A stretch of 64,000 nucleotides of DNA, taken from assembly GCA_003508835.1 (NCBI GenBank), contig PUFA01000092.1, forward strand, positions 682,001-746,000, read 5' to 3'. This document shows positions 1 through 11,699 of the stretch, in pieces. The translations under genes and the position numbers were made by a program. The DNA comes from Eonycteris spelaea. Lineage: Eukaryota; Chordata; Mammalia; Chiroptera; Pteropodidae. A model generated the notes under the pieces. It made no database searches. It was given only the letters and a program-made list of their open reading frames with translations, and was not told the origin of the DNA. Every line of letters starts with the position of its first letter. Within the stretch, counting starts at the first letter, position 1.

Positions 1-161
1 GCAGCAGCATCATCAATCAGGAAATTGTTGGAAATGTAAATTCTTATGCAAACCTTACACCTCCTAAATCAAAAACTGTTGGGTTGGAGCCCAGTGATCT
101 GTTTTTTTAACAAGCCTTCCAGGTGCTTCTGAAGCATGCTAAAATTAAAGAGGACCATTAA
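1..161 (-). mobile_element. MER5A-type hAT (Charlie) non-autonomous DNA transposon, cut by window edge
   Basis: The segment reads as the reverse complement of the MER5A consensus as I remember it: a GCAGCATCATCA start, GGAAATTGTTGGAAATG, a CCCAGTGATCTG centre and the TTCCAGGTGCTTCTGA arm. MER5A is a short non-autonomous relative of Charlie hAT transposons with no coding capacity of its own. Roughly the first 30 bases of this arm lie outside the window. The right end is placed where similarity to the terminal repeat fades. Confidence 0.85.
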
Positions 162-419
162 TCTAGGAGAAACTCACATCTTGATCTTAGAGACCAACAT
201 CGTTGATTGTTTAATATCTTTACCATGATTGTTCTTCAAAAAATTGATGTTTTCGAATAAGCTGAAAGCCATTATTTCATCTTACTTTCAAAGGAGATAT
301 ATGAGTTCTTAATACTTAGAAATGGATCAGTGGGATATATTGGTTAAAAAATCTAAGATGAACAGAAAAAGATCTTTTAATTCTATAATCATCTGATTTC
401 TATTCACTGTTATTGATTC

Positions 420-1090
420 CTAGTTTTATGCAATTGTGATCAGAAAAGATAGTTGATATGATTTCAATCTTCAAAATTTGTTGGCTTATTTTGTCACCTA
501 ATATATGATCTATCCCGGTGAATTGTATATGTGTGCTTGAGAAGAATGTGTACTCCGCTACTCTTTGGTGCAATGTTCTGTATATATTTATGAGTCCTAT
601 TGCTTTAAAGTATACTTTGAGTCCAATATTTCTTGATTTTCTGTGTGAATCTTCTATCCAATTATTAAAAGAGGATATTTAAGTCTTCTGTTATTGATGT
701 ATTGTCTATTTCTCCCATCAGATTTATCAATATTTACTTTATATATTTAGCTGATCCAATATTTGGTGAATATGTATCTGTAATTGTTATATTCTCTGGA
801 TGAATTGACCCTCTTTATCATTATATAGTAACCTTTTTTGTCTCTTGTTACCATTTTGGCTTAAATTCTATTTTGTCTGATACAAGTATAGCTATCCTGC
901 TCTCTTTTGGTTTCTATTCGCATGGAATACCTTTCTCCATCTCTTCGTTTTCAGTCAAAGTGTGTCCTTAAAGCTGAAGTGAGCCTTCTAGGCAGCATAT
1001 AGTTAGATCTTTTTTATTTTTTTAATTCATTCATTCACATTCTTTTGAAGAATTAAATCCATTTACATTTAAATTAATTATCGATAGGTA
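420..1090 (-). pseudogene. L1 ORF2 N-terminal (endonuclease) remnant
   Basis: The minus strand resembles the N-terminal AP-endonuclease-like region of L1 ORF2, which nicks target DNA to start insertion. Recognisable plus-strand landmarks are the block around 535-600 (GAGAAGAATGTGTACTC), the Leu/Ile-rich block at 780-860 and TTTTGTCTGATACAAGTATAGC near 873. No long frame survives, so stops and frameshifts have destroyed it. Catalytic residues cannot be read reliably by eye. Confidence 0.7.
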
Positions 1091-1634
1091 ATGACTTACT
1101 TTTTCCAATTAGTTGTTTTGTTTTCAAATTCCTTTCCTCCTTTCTTCCTCTCTTGCTATCTTCCTCCCTCTTTGTTGATTATTTGTTGTGCCATGCTTTG
1201 ATTTCTTGCACTTTATTTTTTTTTTTATATCTACTATAGATTTTTTGCATCGTGGTTACCATGAGGCTTACAAGAAACATTATCGATATAATTTATTTTA
1301 AGCTGATAAAAACTTAACTCTGACAGCATACAAAAACTTTACTTTCCTCTGCCACATTTTATGTTTTTGATGCCACAATTTACATATTTTTATATTATGT
1401 ATCAAATAACAAATAATTGTACCTATAATTATTTTAATACTTTATTTTTTAACCCTTGTACTAGAATTAAAAGTGATTTATATACTACCATTAAAGTATT
1501 CTGAATTTGTCTATATACTTATTTTTACCAATGAGTTTTATAGTTTCATGTTTTCACATTACTTTCATGTCTCATGTTAGCTTCATGTTATTTTAGCTTG
1601 AAGAACTCCCTTTAGCATTTTCAGTAAGACAGGT

Positions 1635-1910
1635 CTAGTGGTGATGCACTTCACCTTTTGTTTGCATGGGAAAGACTTTCTCCTTTATTTCTGAAGAATA
1701 GCTTTTCTGTTTAAAGTATTTTTGGCTGTCAGTTTTCTCTTTTAGAACTTTGAATATATAATCCCATTCTTCCTGGACTACAAGTTTTCTGCCTAGAAAT
1801 CTGTTCATAGCCTTATGGGGATTTCCTTGTATGTGACAAGTTTCTTTACCTGCTGTTTTCAAAATTCTGCTTGTCTTGATTTTTGACAATTTGATTATAA
1901 TGTATTTCAA
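1635..1910 (-). pseudogene. L1 ORF1 protein remnant (C-terminal RNA-binding part)
   Basis: A 91-codon open frame on the minus strand carries the conserved ORF1p signature: IIIKLSKIK near the start, then GNPHKAMNRFLGRK, the EEWDYIFKVLKEK block, and KQKSYSSEIKEKVFPMQTKG. In L1 this region is the C-terminal part of the chaperone that coats L1 RNA. The full protein is about 300-340 residues, so this is only the last third. The first Met lies inside the domain and is not a true start. It is a fossil with no sign of expression. Confidence 0.85.
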
Positions 1911-2339
1911 TGAAATCTTCTTTAAAATGAACCTGTCTGGGAATCTTTAAGCTTCAGGTACCTAAATGTCCATAGCTTTTCACACATTTGGGAAGTTTTT
2001 AGACATCATTTATTTAAGTAAGCTTTCTATTTATTTCTTTTTCTCTACATCCTTCTGCAACTCTCATGTGAATTTTAATTTTTTTGATGATGTCCCATAT
2101 ATCACATAGGCTCCTTTTTCATTCTTTTTTTCTCCTCTGACTGGATGATTTTAAATGACATGTCTTCAAGTTCATAGATTCATTCTTTTCTTTGATCAAG
2201 TAGCCATTGACAATATCTATTGTATTTTTCATTTTATTCATTAAATTCTTCAGCTCTAAAATTTCTCTTTGATTCTTTTATTATAATATCTGTCTGTTGA
2301 ACTTCTCATTTTGTCCATAATTTTTCTGATCTCTTTGAA

Positions 2340-3424
2340 TAAGATAAATGTGTTCTCTTGTAGTTCTGAGCTTTCTTAATTAATACAATTATTCTGAAAT
2401 TTTGGTTAGGCAATTCATACATCTACATTTTTTTGAGGTCTATTACTGAAAAATTATTGTGTTTCCTTTGTGGCGTCCTGTTTCCTTGATTTTGATTTTT
2501 CTGTGTTCCTTGAAATCTTGTGTTGCTCTTTTTGCTTTTGAAGGAGTCACATCCCCAGTCTTTACTTACTGGCTTCAGGAGAGAAATATCTTAAACAGTT
2601 AGCCAGGCTAGGGACTCTTAGGCTCTCTCAGACCTTTTGTGTGGATGAACCCATTCCAGACCTTTTATTCTCTCTTGGTGGTGGTAGGAATTCTTTTAAT
2701 CTTGCAAAGCCAGGTTGAACGCCAAGAGCCTCCCATTTGTTTTCCCTCAGGTGGTGCCCGGAGATGCTTGTTAGTATGCTTTCTCTCAATCCTTCAGAAT
2801 AGGGCTCGATTCTGTGCTTGCTTTGCAAGTCATGTGTGAAGGCTTCCACTGGATGTCTGCAGGAGCACGCACAGGGAGCTGGTCACAGAAGGGTAGGCAA
2901 AGGGGTTGCCTGTGGACCAACTGAGGGTAAGGTGTCTCCAGAGGCTCATGGGTGGACATCTTTATGAATTCTGATAAGTATTTAGTAAGATCCACGGCCC
3001 TTTGATGATTTTGAGCCTTCGTTGCTGTGCTTCCAACTTCTTCCAATGCCTTGGCTATGACTAGCAGCTCAGTATTCTAGGTAGAGTGAGAAAGAAGTGG
3101 GCCTCTTGGCACTCTTTAACACGGGCAGAGTAGTCAAGTGTTAATACACTATGCTTTCACTTCCGCGGGAGAAATGGCAGGCTGAAGAGGTCTCTCTTGG
3201 CACTGAGCTGTGCTGCTTTGGGGAATAGACAATGCAGGTAAAGAGAAACTGTTCTCCTTACCTTCTTCAGTGAATCTATTCTCAATTTTCTCACACTAAC
3301 AGTGTGCTGAAACTTCTCTGCGGGACTCGCATAAAAGTATTCTCATCCATGGTGATTGTCAAGATTGATGTTCTGTCAGGAAATGATGGTAAAAAACTTC
3401 TATTCTACCATCTTGCTCTGAGTT
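2340..3424 (-). other. L1 5'UTR-like region of the 395-3424 element
   Basis: This tract is richer in G+C than its surroundings. It continues upstream of ORF1 in the same orientation and ends at 3424 with a motif typical of L1 5' ends (ACCATCTTGCTCTGAG at 3409-3424). In L1 this part holds an internal RNA polymerase II promoter. The small frames at 2628-3046 on both strands lie inside it and are not genes. Promoter activity today is unlikely in such a decayed copy. Confidence 0.6.
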
Positions 3425-4789
3425 AATATTTTTTAACACTTAAAACAGTGCATCAATTCTGAATGTATTAAATTAAGGAAAATCAAACATGAATAACACT
3501 GATTACAGTCTTCTATCTGTGATTACATGAGAATTTGATTATTAAAATAAAGATGAAAGTTTTATATATTTACTATATTTTTATGTATTTTATATTAAAA
3601 TGATTAATGAAGCAATAAAATGTGTTGTAATCTGGGTTGCTTATTCATTCATTCATTGATTCCTTAAATTTGTATTAAGAGTGTGCTACTTAAAATTAGC
3701 TTTTTTAAGTCTCAAAATGATCAGGACTTGGTTCATGTAAATAATTTTTAGTCAATTGGTTCTGAACTTAATAAGATGATTTTATCTTCTCACTTTTTAT
3801 ATAATCTGGTTTTGTTTAGTTTTAGATAGATTATGTTTTGCTAATTATGCATTTTGTTTCTACATATACTGGTCAGAGAAGAATATTGATATTTAAAAAT
3901 AAGATTAAAAATATAAGGGCTGAAAGATTAAGAGTTATATTTTAATTAAGAATAGGTATGTTTATTAAATAATAATCTGAGACAAAATGATCAGAAACTA
4001 AACTTTAAAATGCACTTGGAGTCATGAAATTAATTCATTTATGTGGAACTTATTTAAAAATTTTGTGTGAATTCAGTTTTATCCAATCATTTATTGAAAT
4101 CTCTTTTGAGAGCAGGACTAAAAAATAGTCTTATGATGTTCAAGTAATAAATGAAATATAAAACAAAATTTATGTATAATTTAAATTTAATTTTAGTCTT
4201 TTATTAGCTTCTAAATTTGAATATAAAAATTTACATATATATGCTCTAACTTTATATTCAGTGCCAAATACCTTTATTCAACTAATGATTAAATCTGAGC
4301 CACACAGCTATAAAACCAAAGAACCAAAGTATAGCCCCTTCAGATTTCTATTTTTACTTTTGAAGCCTAAGAACTTATTATTTCCATTTGCGTGGAATAA
4401 ACAGTTTGTTTAAAATATTTATTTTAACTATTCTGTTTTTTATTCCATGTCACAAAATATTTTTAAAAATTTTAAATGAAGTACTCTTTTTTAAACGCAT
4501 ATCTCCCCACATCTATAAGTAACCGTACACCCTATTTAATAGAATATTTGGTGAAATAGTTACTGTTTGCACAATTTATTTGGGGGCTCTGCTTTTATTG
4601 GTGGGTATAAAAGTAATTTGTGGGTGTTTTGTCCAGGTTTGACTTTTGCACATGTATTTCTCTTGAACTCTTTTCCTTTTGTTACCAGATCTCTACAATT
4701 TATGTTAGCTCTTCATTTTTACATGCTACGTCCACATCAGTCTCTCCCTTTTGCAAATGTAATAATGATTAGCATTTCTTGGCATACTG
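3425..4789. other. Unassigned AT-rich sequence
   Basis: I recognise no repeat family or exon here. There is a short CATT run near 3643-3656. The frame at 4567-4815 has no family resemblance. Confidence 0.5.
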
Positions 4790-4925
4790 TCTTTCATTGT
4801 TACTTGATTGTATGAGAGTTGTATGCCTCAGTTTCAAATGTGTTATTAGGCTGTAAGAAGGCAGAAAGTTATATTCTGCTAGTAGTCTTTGCTGATTGAT
4901 TTTTTGTGGAGTGAATGAACTATAC
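4790..4925 (+). mobile_element. Possible LINE-2 3' end fragment
   Basis: The order TTAGGCTGTAAGAAGGCAGA, then a decayed middle, then GTGGAGTGAATGAAC fits an L2 3' end, where an 'actgtaagctccatgagggcaggga' type block precedes a GAATGAATGAA tail. Divergence is high and the call is tentative. Confidence 0.4.
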
Positions 4926-4993
4926 TCAGAGGTTTTTGAACTATGGATATGAGATAAGAAAATGGCTTTGGAACCAACATATTTTTATTTACC

Positions 4994-5082
4994 TAAAAAC
5001 CGTTGCATAATATTTACTATCTTTCCTGTGAACCAGCTAAGTGCTTTATACATCTTATCTAATTTGATTTTTATAATCAATC
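4994..5082 (-). mobile_element. MIR SINE fragment
   Basis: The plus strand reads ATAATATTTACTATC then AAGTGCTTTATACATCTTAT and CTAATTTGATTTTTATAATC. This matches the reverse complement of the MIR 3' half (an AGCGCTTTACATGTATTA-like core followed by CATTTAATCCTCAT). MIR is an ancient tRNA-derived SINE mobilised by L2. It lies almost back to back with another MIR in the opposite orientation. Confidence 0.65.
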
Positions 5083-5085
5083 ATC

Positions 5086-5262
5086 TGTGGGATTGGAATC
5101 CTGGCCCTGGTGTTCACTACCTATATAACTTTGAGTCAGTTAACTCCTCTGTGTCATATCCTCATCTGTAGTATCATGACAAAAATAGGCTTCTGAGAGT
5201 ATTTTGTAAAGATCAACTAAAATATAATTTGTAAAGGTTCTGGGTCACAGTAATCATTTTTT
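5086..5262 (+). mobile_element. MIR SINE
   Basis: The MIR core can be followed in order: GGGATTGGAATCCTGG, the ACTACCTATATAACTTTGAG block, TTAACTCCTCTGTGTCATAT, TCCTCATCTGTAGTATCATG and a decayed tail ending near CTGGGTCACAGTAATC. MIR elements come from a tRNA-headed SINE with an L2-like tail. The 5' tRNA-like head is absent, which is usual for these fragments. Confidence 0.85.
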
Positions 5263-8184
5263 CCTCTATATTAGAAACTTTCTCAGAAACCATTATTTTT
5301 GTTAGTGAAGATTGAATTTATTTTTGATACCTCTAAATCTTTCATTTATACAAGGTCTGGGAGAGCTTGCTGATTTGCATAATTATTTATCAGTCAGAGT
5401 TGATTAGGGCAAAAAGGAGAAAAATCTGATCTGAAAACTTAAAATATTGGTGGCCAACAGGAAAACCAAAAGTGGCATTGCCAAAAGACAGAAGTAGCAT
5501 GTATAGCCCTAGATGACAAGTAAGTCAGTCATGCATAAGCATTTCTGCTCCTTACTTCTTTTTCTCAGGATTCAGCCCTGAAAAGAAGATTCAAATGGCA
5601 GTTGGAGATTAGGGAAATTGGTGAGAAAAAGTCTACCCCTTGGTTATCTTCCCTGACATCGCCTCCAAAGAAGAAATCAGCCAGAGCAGGAAATAAGATG
5701 ACAATTTAAATAAACTTTAGAATTTTAATATTATGTGGGAATGGACATTTTGTTATTTTTTTTAAAAAAGACTTGGCTTGACCAGAAAAGTATAAGTTCT
5801 GCCTCAAATATTATCTAAAAATGAAAGGAACTCTTAGAGCAGATTTGCAAGGACAGTGGTAGGAAACAATAAAATTACTTTCTTTATTTGTACCCTACTA
5901 TTTCCAATTTATCTAATAAATTATTAGATTTAATTGAATTAATTAAGTCATTATTTAATTTGCAATTTTTCATAGTCAGAGAATTGTGTACATATTATTA
6001 CAAGCTTTGAGGTGTTACAGGTGAGGCAGATTTAAACCTGGGAACAAGATTCATGTCAGGTGTAGAGAGTTAACCTTAGTTCTGAGACTTAACATCCTTA
6101 TTTCTTTGATAGCAGGGGTTGAAACTTATTCTTGCGATACTATGTCATATAAATATAAAATATATTCATGATATGTTCATGTTATAAATGAGTAGACTAA
6201 GGGGAATTCTGACTTTTCCTATATAAATCAAAAGTCATGTTAAGTTTCTGCAGTAATTCAGGAATGAGACATAAATACCCAAGCAAATGTGTAAACAGTG
6301 AAAAAAGAAAGAAAAGATATATCTGAGATTTTGCAGAAAAAATTACAATAGTCAGTTACTAATTAATGAAAAGATAAAGGAGAAGGAATAGTTCAAAATG
6401 ACTTCAAAATTTTAAGATTTCATGGCCAGTTGTGGAACAAATTCATGTTTTAGTTAATAATTCATGTACATGAAAAATAATTTTGTTACTTTAACAGGTT
6501 TCTGATGCTATTATGCTCTGGAGGGCTCTGCAATGCCTAAGTTTTGAGGATTGGGTATTAGGTGAAAAGGAATTTGGTTCTTGGTCATCATCTATTTGTG
6601 CTGGCATCTACAAAGACAACTACATTCCTATGTATCTTTGCCCAATCGCCGTTATTCCCTTTTCTTTTGGTGTGAAAGGCCACTAAAACGACTAGAGCTC
6701 ACTGCTATGTTCATACTGCCCTTGGAAACATTATGAAACATTATGAAGAAAGTGAACATTTCTGCCTCCACGAAGCACAGTAGATTGCATAGGAATGCAT
6801 GCGCAAGAAACAAATGGCATACTCAAATTAATGTATTTCTGGGAGAGTTTATTTACGCAGGAATTAATTATAAAGAAGTGATAAATGTAAGGAGACCACA
6901 AGAAATAGTGCGATGAACAGAGCTAGCAGCACACTTTAAGTGATGGATGGAAATTGATACCAGAACCTAGAAGGAAAGACAATTAGGAAGTGCAGGCTGA
7001 CTTGGAAGGAGCAATGATCATTTCAGGGATGTAGTCATCCTAAGGTGACGCTTCAGAAAGAGCTTCACAGGAATAAATATCTTCATATGCTCTTTTCCTT
7101 CATTTTCTTTTGTAGTCCCCATTGCCAAATCTTGCTGGAAGCCAGTAGAAGAGAGCAGGATAGAGAGGGGAAAAGAGTAAATTTGGAAGCTATCTGGCAT
7201 GAGATACCAGATACGTCTGCTTAGGTATCACCTTTGGTGATTTCTTCTCTATTGATTTAATTCTGAACTGAGTACAAGGTTTTTGTTTGTTTATTTTACC
7301 ATACTTGCCATTTTTCTAGGCTCTATTGGAGGCAAGAACCCTTCTCCCTAAGGTACTTTAAAACTACCTGAGGTTTCTCCTCTGGGCTTAGTATGTCAAG
7401 GGTGGTTCATTTCTTCTTAGAGACAAACAAATGTTTGTCTATTCTTTCTAACTTTCTTCCTCTACTTACAAGCTTTTGTCTCTGATCAGTTCTTATTACA
7501 CCCATCTGATGATTATTAAACGATAAGCATCAGTTAGCTTCAGATGTGTATATTATAATTATACCAGAGAAATATGACAGGATTGAACAAAACAAACCTA
7601 GAGTGTTGGCAGAGATGGGGGTTCTGAATAGAGGCGTCATGGGAATTAGGGCCTTCAAGTCAGAACATGTGAGTATAGTCAGTCTTGGATCTGACATTCA
7701 CATAACTCCCTGAGTTCAGAGATTCACAGACCTGGACCTTGGGCTATATGCATTGGATCTGTACTGAGTTTAAGCAAATATCTTACTCTTTATTTTTATT
7801 CTCTATCACTCACTTCCCCCCACCAAAGCCTTTTATTTGGGTGATGATCAAAACCATATGTTCTCTATGTTTGGGATCCAGACGATTCTCAGATATTTTA
7901 TAGTATGTCATTGTCCAATAGTAAAAAATCACAGAACTTCAGCAATCAACAACAGCAGACGGGAATGACCACTGAGAATTAAACTATTAGTAATTAAGGT
8001 TTATAATATTTTAATAGGAAAAAAATTCAGTCTAACTGATTCCCTGCTTGAGATCAAAAGGAACATTGAGCAGATATAGGAAGAAGGAAATGATAAAATA
8101 TCAACTACAGTTTTGCATACTTGTGACAGTGATTATGCCTCAGGGTACACCAATGAAATGTTAACTAGAAATGGTGTTAGCAGT
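5263..8184. other. Unassigned sequence
   Basis: No exon or confident repeat was recognised over about 2.9 kb. The middle (6640-7220) is slightly richer in G+C. It includes a perfect 10-bp tandem duplication at 6725-6744 (GAAACATTAT twice). The minus-strand 60-codon frame at 7018-7200 shows no known domain. Confidence 0.5.
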
Positions 8185-11100
8185 AAGTAATCCTTGTCAT
8201 TTTTTCCTGACTTCAGGGGAGAGGTTTCAATATTTCACCATTAAATATATTTGATGTGGGTTGTTTTTAAGGTCTTTGTCACATTAAGGAAGTTCTCTTC
8301 CATTCATAGTTTGCTAAGAGTTTTTACAATGAATAGGTATTAAATTTTGTCAAATATTTTTATTCTATAATACTAAAATTATCATATACTTCTTTATTTT
8401 TATTTTTTAAAGTTTATGTGGTGAATTACATCGAGTGATTTTGAGTGTTAACCTTGTATTCCTGGGCTAGTTGTCTCGTAGTTGTAGTATGTTCTTTTTG
8501 TATATCACTGCTTTCCATTTCTAATATTTTCTTTAGAATTTTAGTACTTATGTTTGTATAAGAGAGGGTCTACAATTTTCCTTTCTAATAATGTCCTCTT
8601 CAAATTTGGGTATCTAAGTTATGATAGCCTCATAAAAAATGTTGGGAAGTGTTTGTATCTTTTTCTGCTCTCTGAAGAGATTGTGCAAGACTGGTGTTAT
8701 ATTTTCCTTAAATGAAAGAATTACATCAAAGAATTCATCAGTGATACTGTCTGGGTGTAAGGCTTTTTTTGTGGGAAGGTGTTTAAGTATAGATTCTATT
8801 TAATTAATTTTGGAATATTCAAATATTTTTACATTTTCTTGTTTTGGTAGTTTGCATTTTTTAAGGATTTTGTTCATTTTATCCAAATTTTTCTATTGGA
8901 ATAAAAGTGTTGATAATATATTCTGATTGTGTTTTTAAACTGTATAATATATGTAGAGATGTGCCCTTTTACAGTCCCTGTGATCTCTCTCTTTCCCTGC
9001 TTAATCTTTTTAGGAATTTTTCAACATTATTACTCCTCTGAAAGAATTGACTCTTGAATTTTCTCTATTTTATTCTATTATTTTAAAAATTAATTAATTT
9101 ATTTTTATTATTATTGGTTAATGAAATCCAGTAAGTTTCAGGGGTACAATTCAACAGTAAGAATTTTCTCTATTGATACAATGATTTTGCTCTTATATTT
9201 ATTATTTATTTTAATACTCTGAGGGTTTCTTTTACTTTTTCTTTTCTAGATGCCTGAAATTAATGTTCAAACTCTAAAGCATTACAATTTATTCTAAGCA
9301 TTATATTAGATACATTACACCATTTTCAACATGTTGTAACTTTATTATAATTCGGCTCATTAAAAAGTTTGACTTTATATATTCATTTATATATGGGCTA
9401 TTTGTCATAATGCTTCTTATATTTCCAAACATTCGGCAATTTTCTAGTTTTTTTTTTGTCTTCAGTTTTAGCTTAATCCTGTTGTGCTCAGAGAACATAT
9501 TATACATAATTTCAATCTTTGAAATTTATCAAGACTTTGTTGACTAAGCATTAACAGCATTAATTTTGATTAGTGACCCATGTATACTTGAAAGGAAGTT
9601 AATTGGGTCTTTGTTAGATGCAATGTTATATATATGTTAATTAGATGATATATATGAATTGTTTTTTACATTTATATCCTTACTGATTTTTAAACTACAT
9701 TAGACATTATATTTTGTTAATCAAATCTGTTTATATTTACCTGCACATTAATGCTTTTCATTTCTCTTCATTCCTTTTTATATTATATTTCTGTGTTTTC
9801 ATCTGGAATAATTTTATTTCTACCTGAAGAACTTCCTTTAGGGCATGCCTGGTGGAGACAAATTCTATCAATTTTTGTTTATCTGAAAACATCTTTAATT
9901 TGTCTTCATTTGTCAAATATGCTTTTACTGAGAAATAGAATTTTAGGTATTTTTTTTTCAGTAACTATAAATATAATTTCATTGTCTTCTGGCTTTCATT
10001 GTTTCTATTAAGAAGCCATTTTTAAGTCATACAATAATGCATATTTTTCTTTTTATAAATTTTTCATCTTTGGTTTTCTGCAGTCTTGCTATGATATATT
10101 TTGTGATTTTTTTTTATTTCTCTTGCAGAGGGTTTTGAGAGTCTCTTGAGTTTATGAATTGATGTTTGATAACATTTTTGAACATCTCAGCCACTGTTTC
10201 TTTAGATATTGCCAAATACTATCTTTTTAAAAAATCTTTTTAATGCCACAATTACAGATATACTAGACCTTTTCACTGTGATCCTTTAGCTCTTCTTCAT
10301 TATCCATTCTTTTAGCTCTCTGTGCTACAGTTTGGATATACACCATTGATGTGTCTTCTGGTTCATTAATCTTTTCCATTTTTTTTGTATCTAATCCGCT
10401 TTAAAACATATCTTGTGTTCCTAATTTTAGATATCTTAGTTTTTACTTCTAAAAATTTCAATTTATTCTTTTCGAAATAGATTTCAATATTCTGTGTAAT
10501 TATTCATATTGTATTTGTCTTTCCCATCATTTCTCTAATTTTTAAACCAAATTAATTATAACTTTTATGCAAGTCCTTGCCTACTAATTCCAATATCTTA
10601 ATCAACTGTGAGTCAGTTTTCATTGTCTACATTGTTTGTTTGTTTTTTCTTTGATGTTTAACCTTATGATCCTGTATTTTTTGGCATCTTTATTAATTTT
10701 TCATTGAATATATACATTGCATAAAAAAATCCAGGCAGTATTATATCTTATAGAGAGGATCACCATTTACTCTGGTAGACACAATTAGTAGAATATTATG
10801 ACTAAGCCAAGTTTTAACTGGATTTCAGTTTTATAAAGACTTAATCTACCTTTGGTTCATCTCTTCTAGATCTTACTCAATTTTTGTTTTCTCAGCACCA
10901 AAAGATTGGTGAAAATTCCTCTCTCTGCTGTATAGATTTTCAGCTTTGACTTTTGACTTCCTACGATACATAGCTTCAAAATTAATTGAATGTTTATACT
11001 CATCCCAGATGGCTCAAAAATGTCCATTGGTTTTCCTATGCCTCATAGCAACTTCCTTCTAGATTCTTAGACTCTAGCTGCACCCAGAATCTGTAGATGG

Positions 11101-11690
11101 CCAAAAAGAAAACCTGGATGCAGTTGCCAGCTTACTGTTTCTCCCAGTACTTTTATATTTTTCCTTCTCTGTTTACAGGGGCCTCTTCTCCTGGAGTATT
11201 TTCATAGTCTCACAATGAAAAGACTACTGAAATTTCTGCTTTGTTTTTTTAGAAGTTTTGTCTTAGCTCTTCATACTTCCATTCTTAACAACTTCTATTT
11301 TGAAGAGGAAAACTGCTTTTGTGAGGACACCCATCAAATCTCTAATTTTGTTGCTCTGGCACTGTGGAAGCACAAAACAATTTGCTGGTTTCTCAATTCC
11401 CCATCTGAAGTGCTCTATTGGGGCTAAATTTAAATTCTCAAAGAGAATCTCTGATTCAAATTGGCATATGCTTTCATGAAAAATCAACTGCAGATATTCA
11501 GATCACCTTGTATTATTCTCTCCTGTCTGATATTTTAGTTCCTCTAGCCTTCAGTGCTTCTGCAGCTCTCACATGAATTTAAACACATTAATTTTGTAAT
11601 CATCCAGGCATTAATTGTTTTCTGTTAAGAATGTTGGTCTACCACAAACTACTACCTATAACTTACAAGTAGGATTTTCTTTCTATTGGA
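8185..11690 (-). mobile_element. Long, very old LINE-1 (L1M/HAL1-like): ORF2 part, ORF1 part and 5'UTR
   Basis: On the minus strand this runs 5'UTR (about 11690 to 10750), ORF1-like (about 10700 to 9810) and ORF2 endonuclease plus reverse-transcriptase regions (about 9700 to 8185). Plus-strand landmarks: the RT block around 8640-8760 (AAGAGATTGTGCAAGACTGG), the block near 9480 (GTGCTCAGAGAACATATT) and the ORF1 block from 9822 (CTGAAGAACTTCCTTTAG). ORF2 is cut off at its 3' side near 8185, before the 3'UTR. Frames are heavily broken. The exact subfamily is uncertain. Confidence 0.75.
9056..9174 (-). mobile_element. Tiny L1 3'-end insertion nested in the older L1, with 14-bp target-site duplication
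   Basis: The 14-mer GAATTTTCTCTATT occurs at 9056-9069 and again at 9161-9174. The 91 bases between them read, on the minus strand, as an L1 tail (TTGAATTGTACCCCTGAAAC) followed by an A-rich run with AATAATAATAAAAATAAA. That is the product expected from a severely 5'-truncated L1 retrotransposition event into the host L1. Confidence 0.75.
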
Positions 11691-11699
11691 TTCTTATCT

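Larger units (their letters stand above)
395..3424 (-). mobile_element. Old LINE-1 (L1M-type), 5' portion: 5'UTR, ORF1 and ORF2 endonuclease region
   Basis: Read on the minus strand, the element starts with an L1-like 5'UTR (about 3424 to 2340), runs through ORF1 (about 2330 to 1590) and ends in the ORF2 endonuclease region (about 1090 to 420). Landmarks on the plus strand include CTTGAGAAGAATGTGTACTC and the leucine-zipper-like ORF1 stretch at 2170-2290. ORF2 downstream of the endonuclease is missing, so the copy is cut at its 3' side; the cause is not visible. CpGs are largely decayed and frames are broken, so the copy is dead. The subfamily is a guess. Confidence 0.85.
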
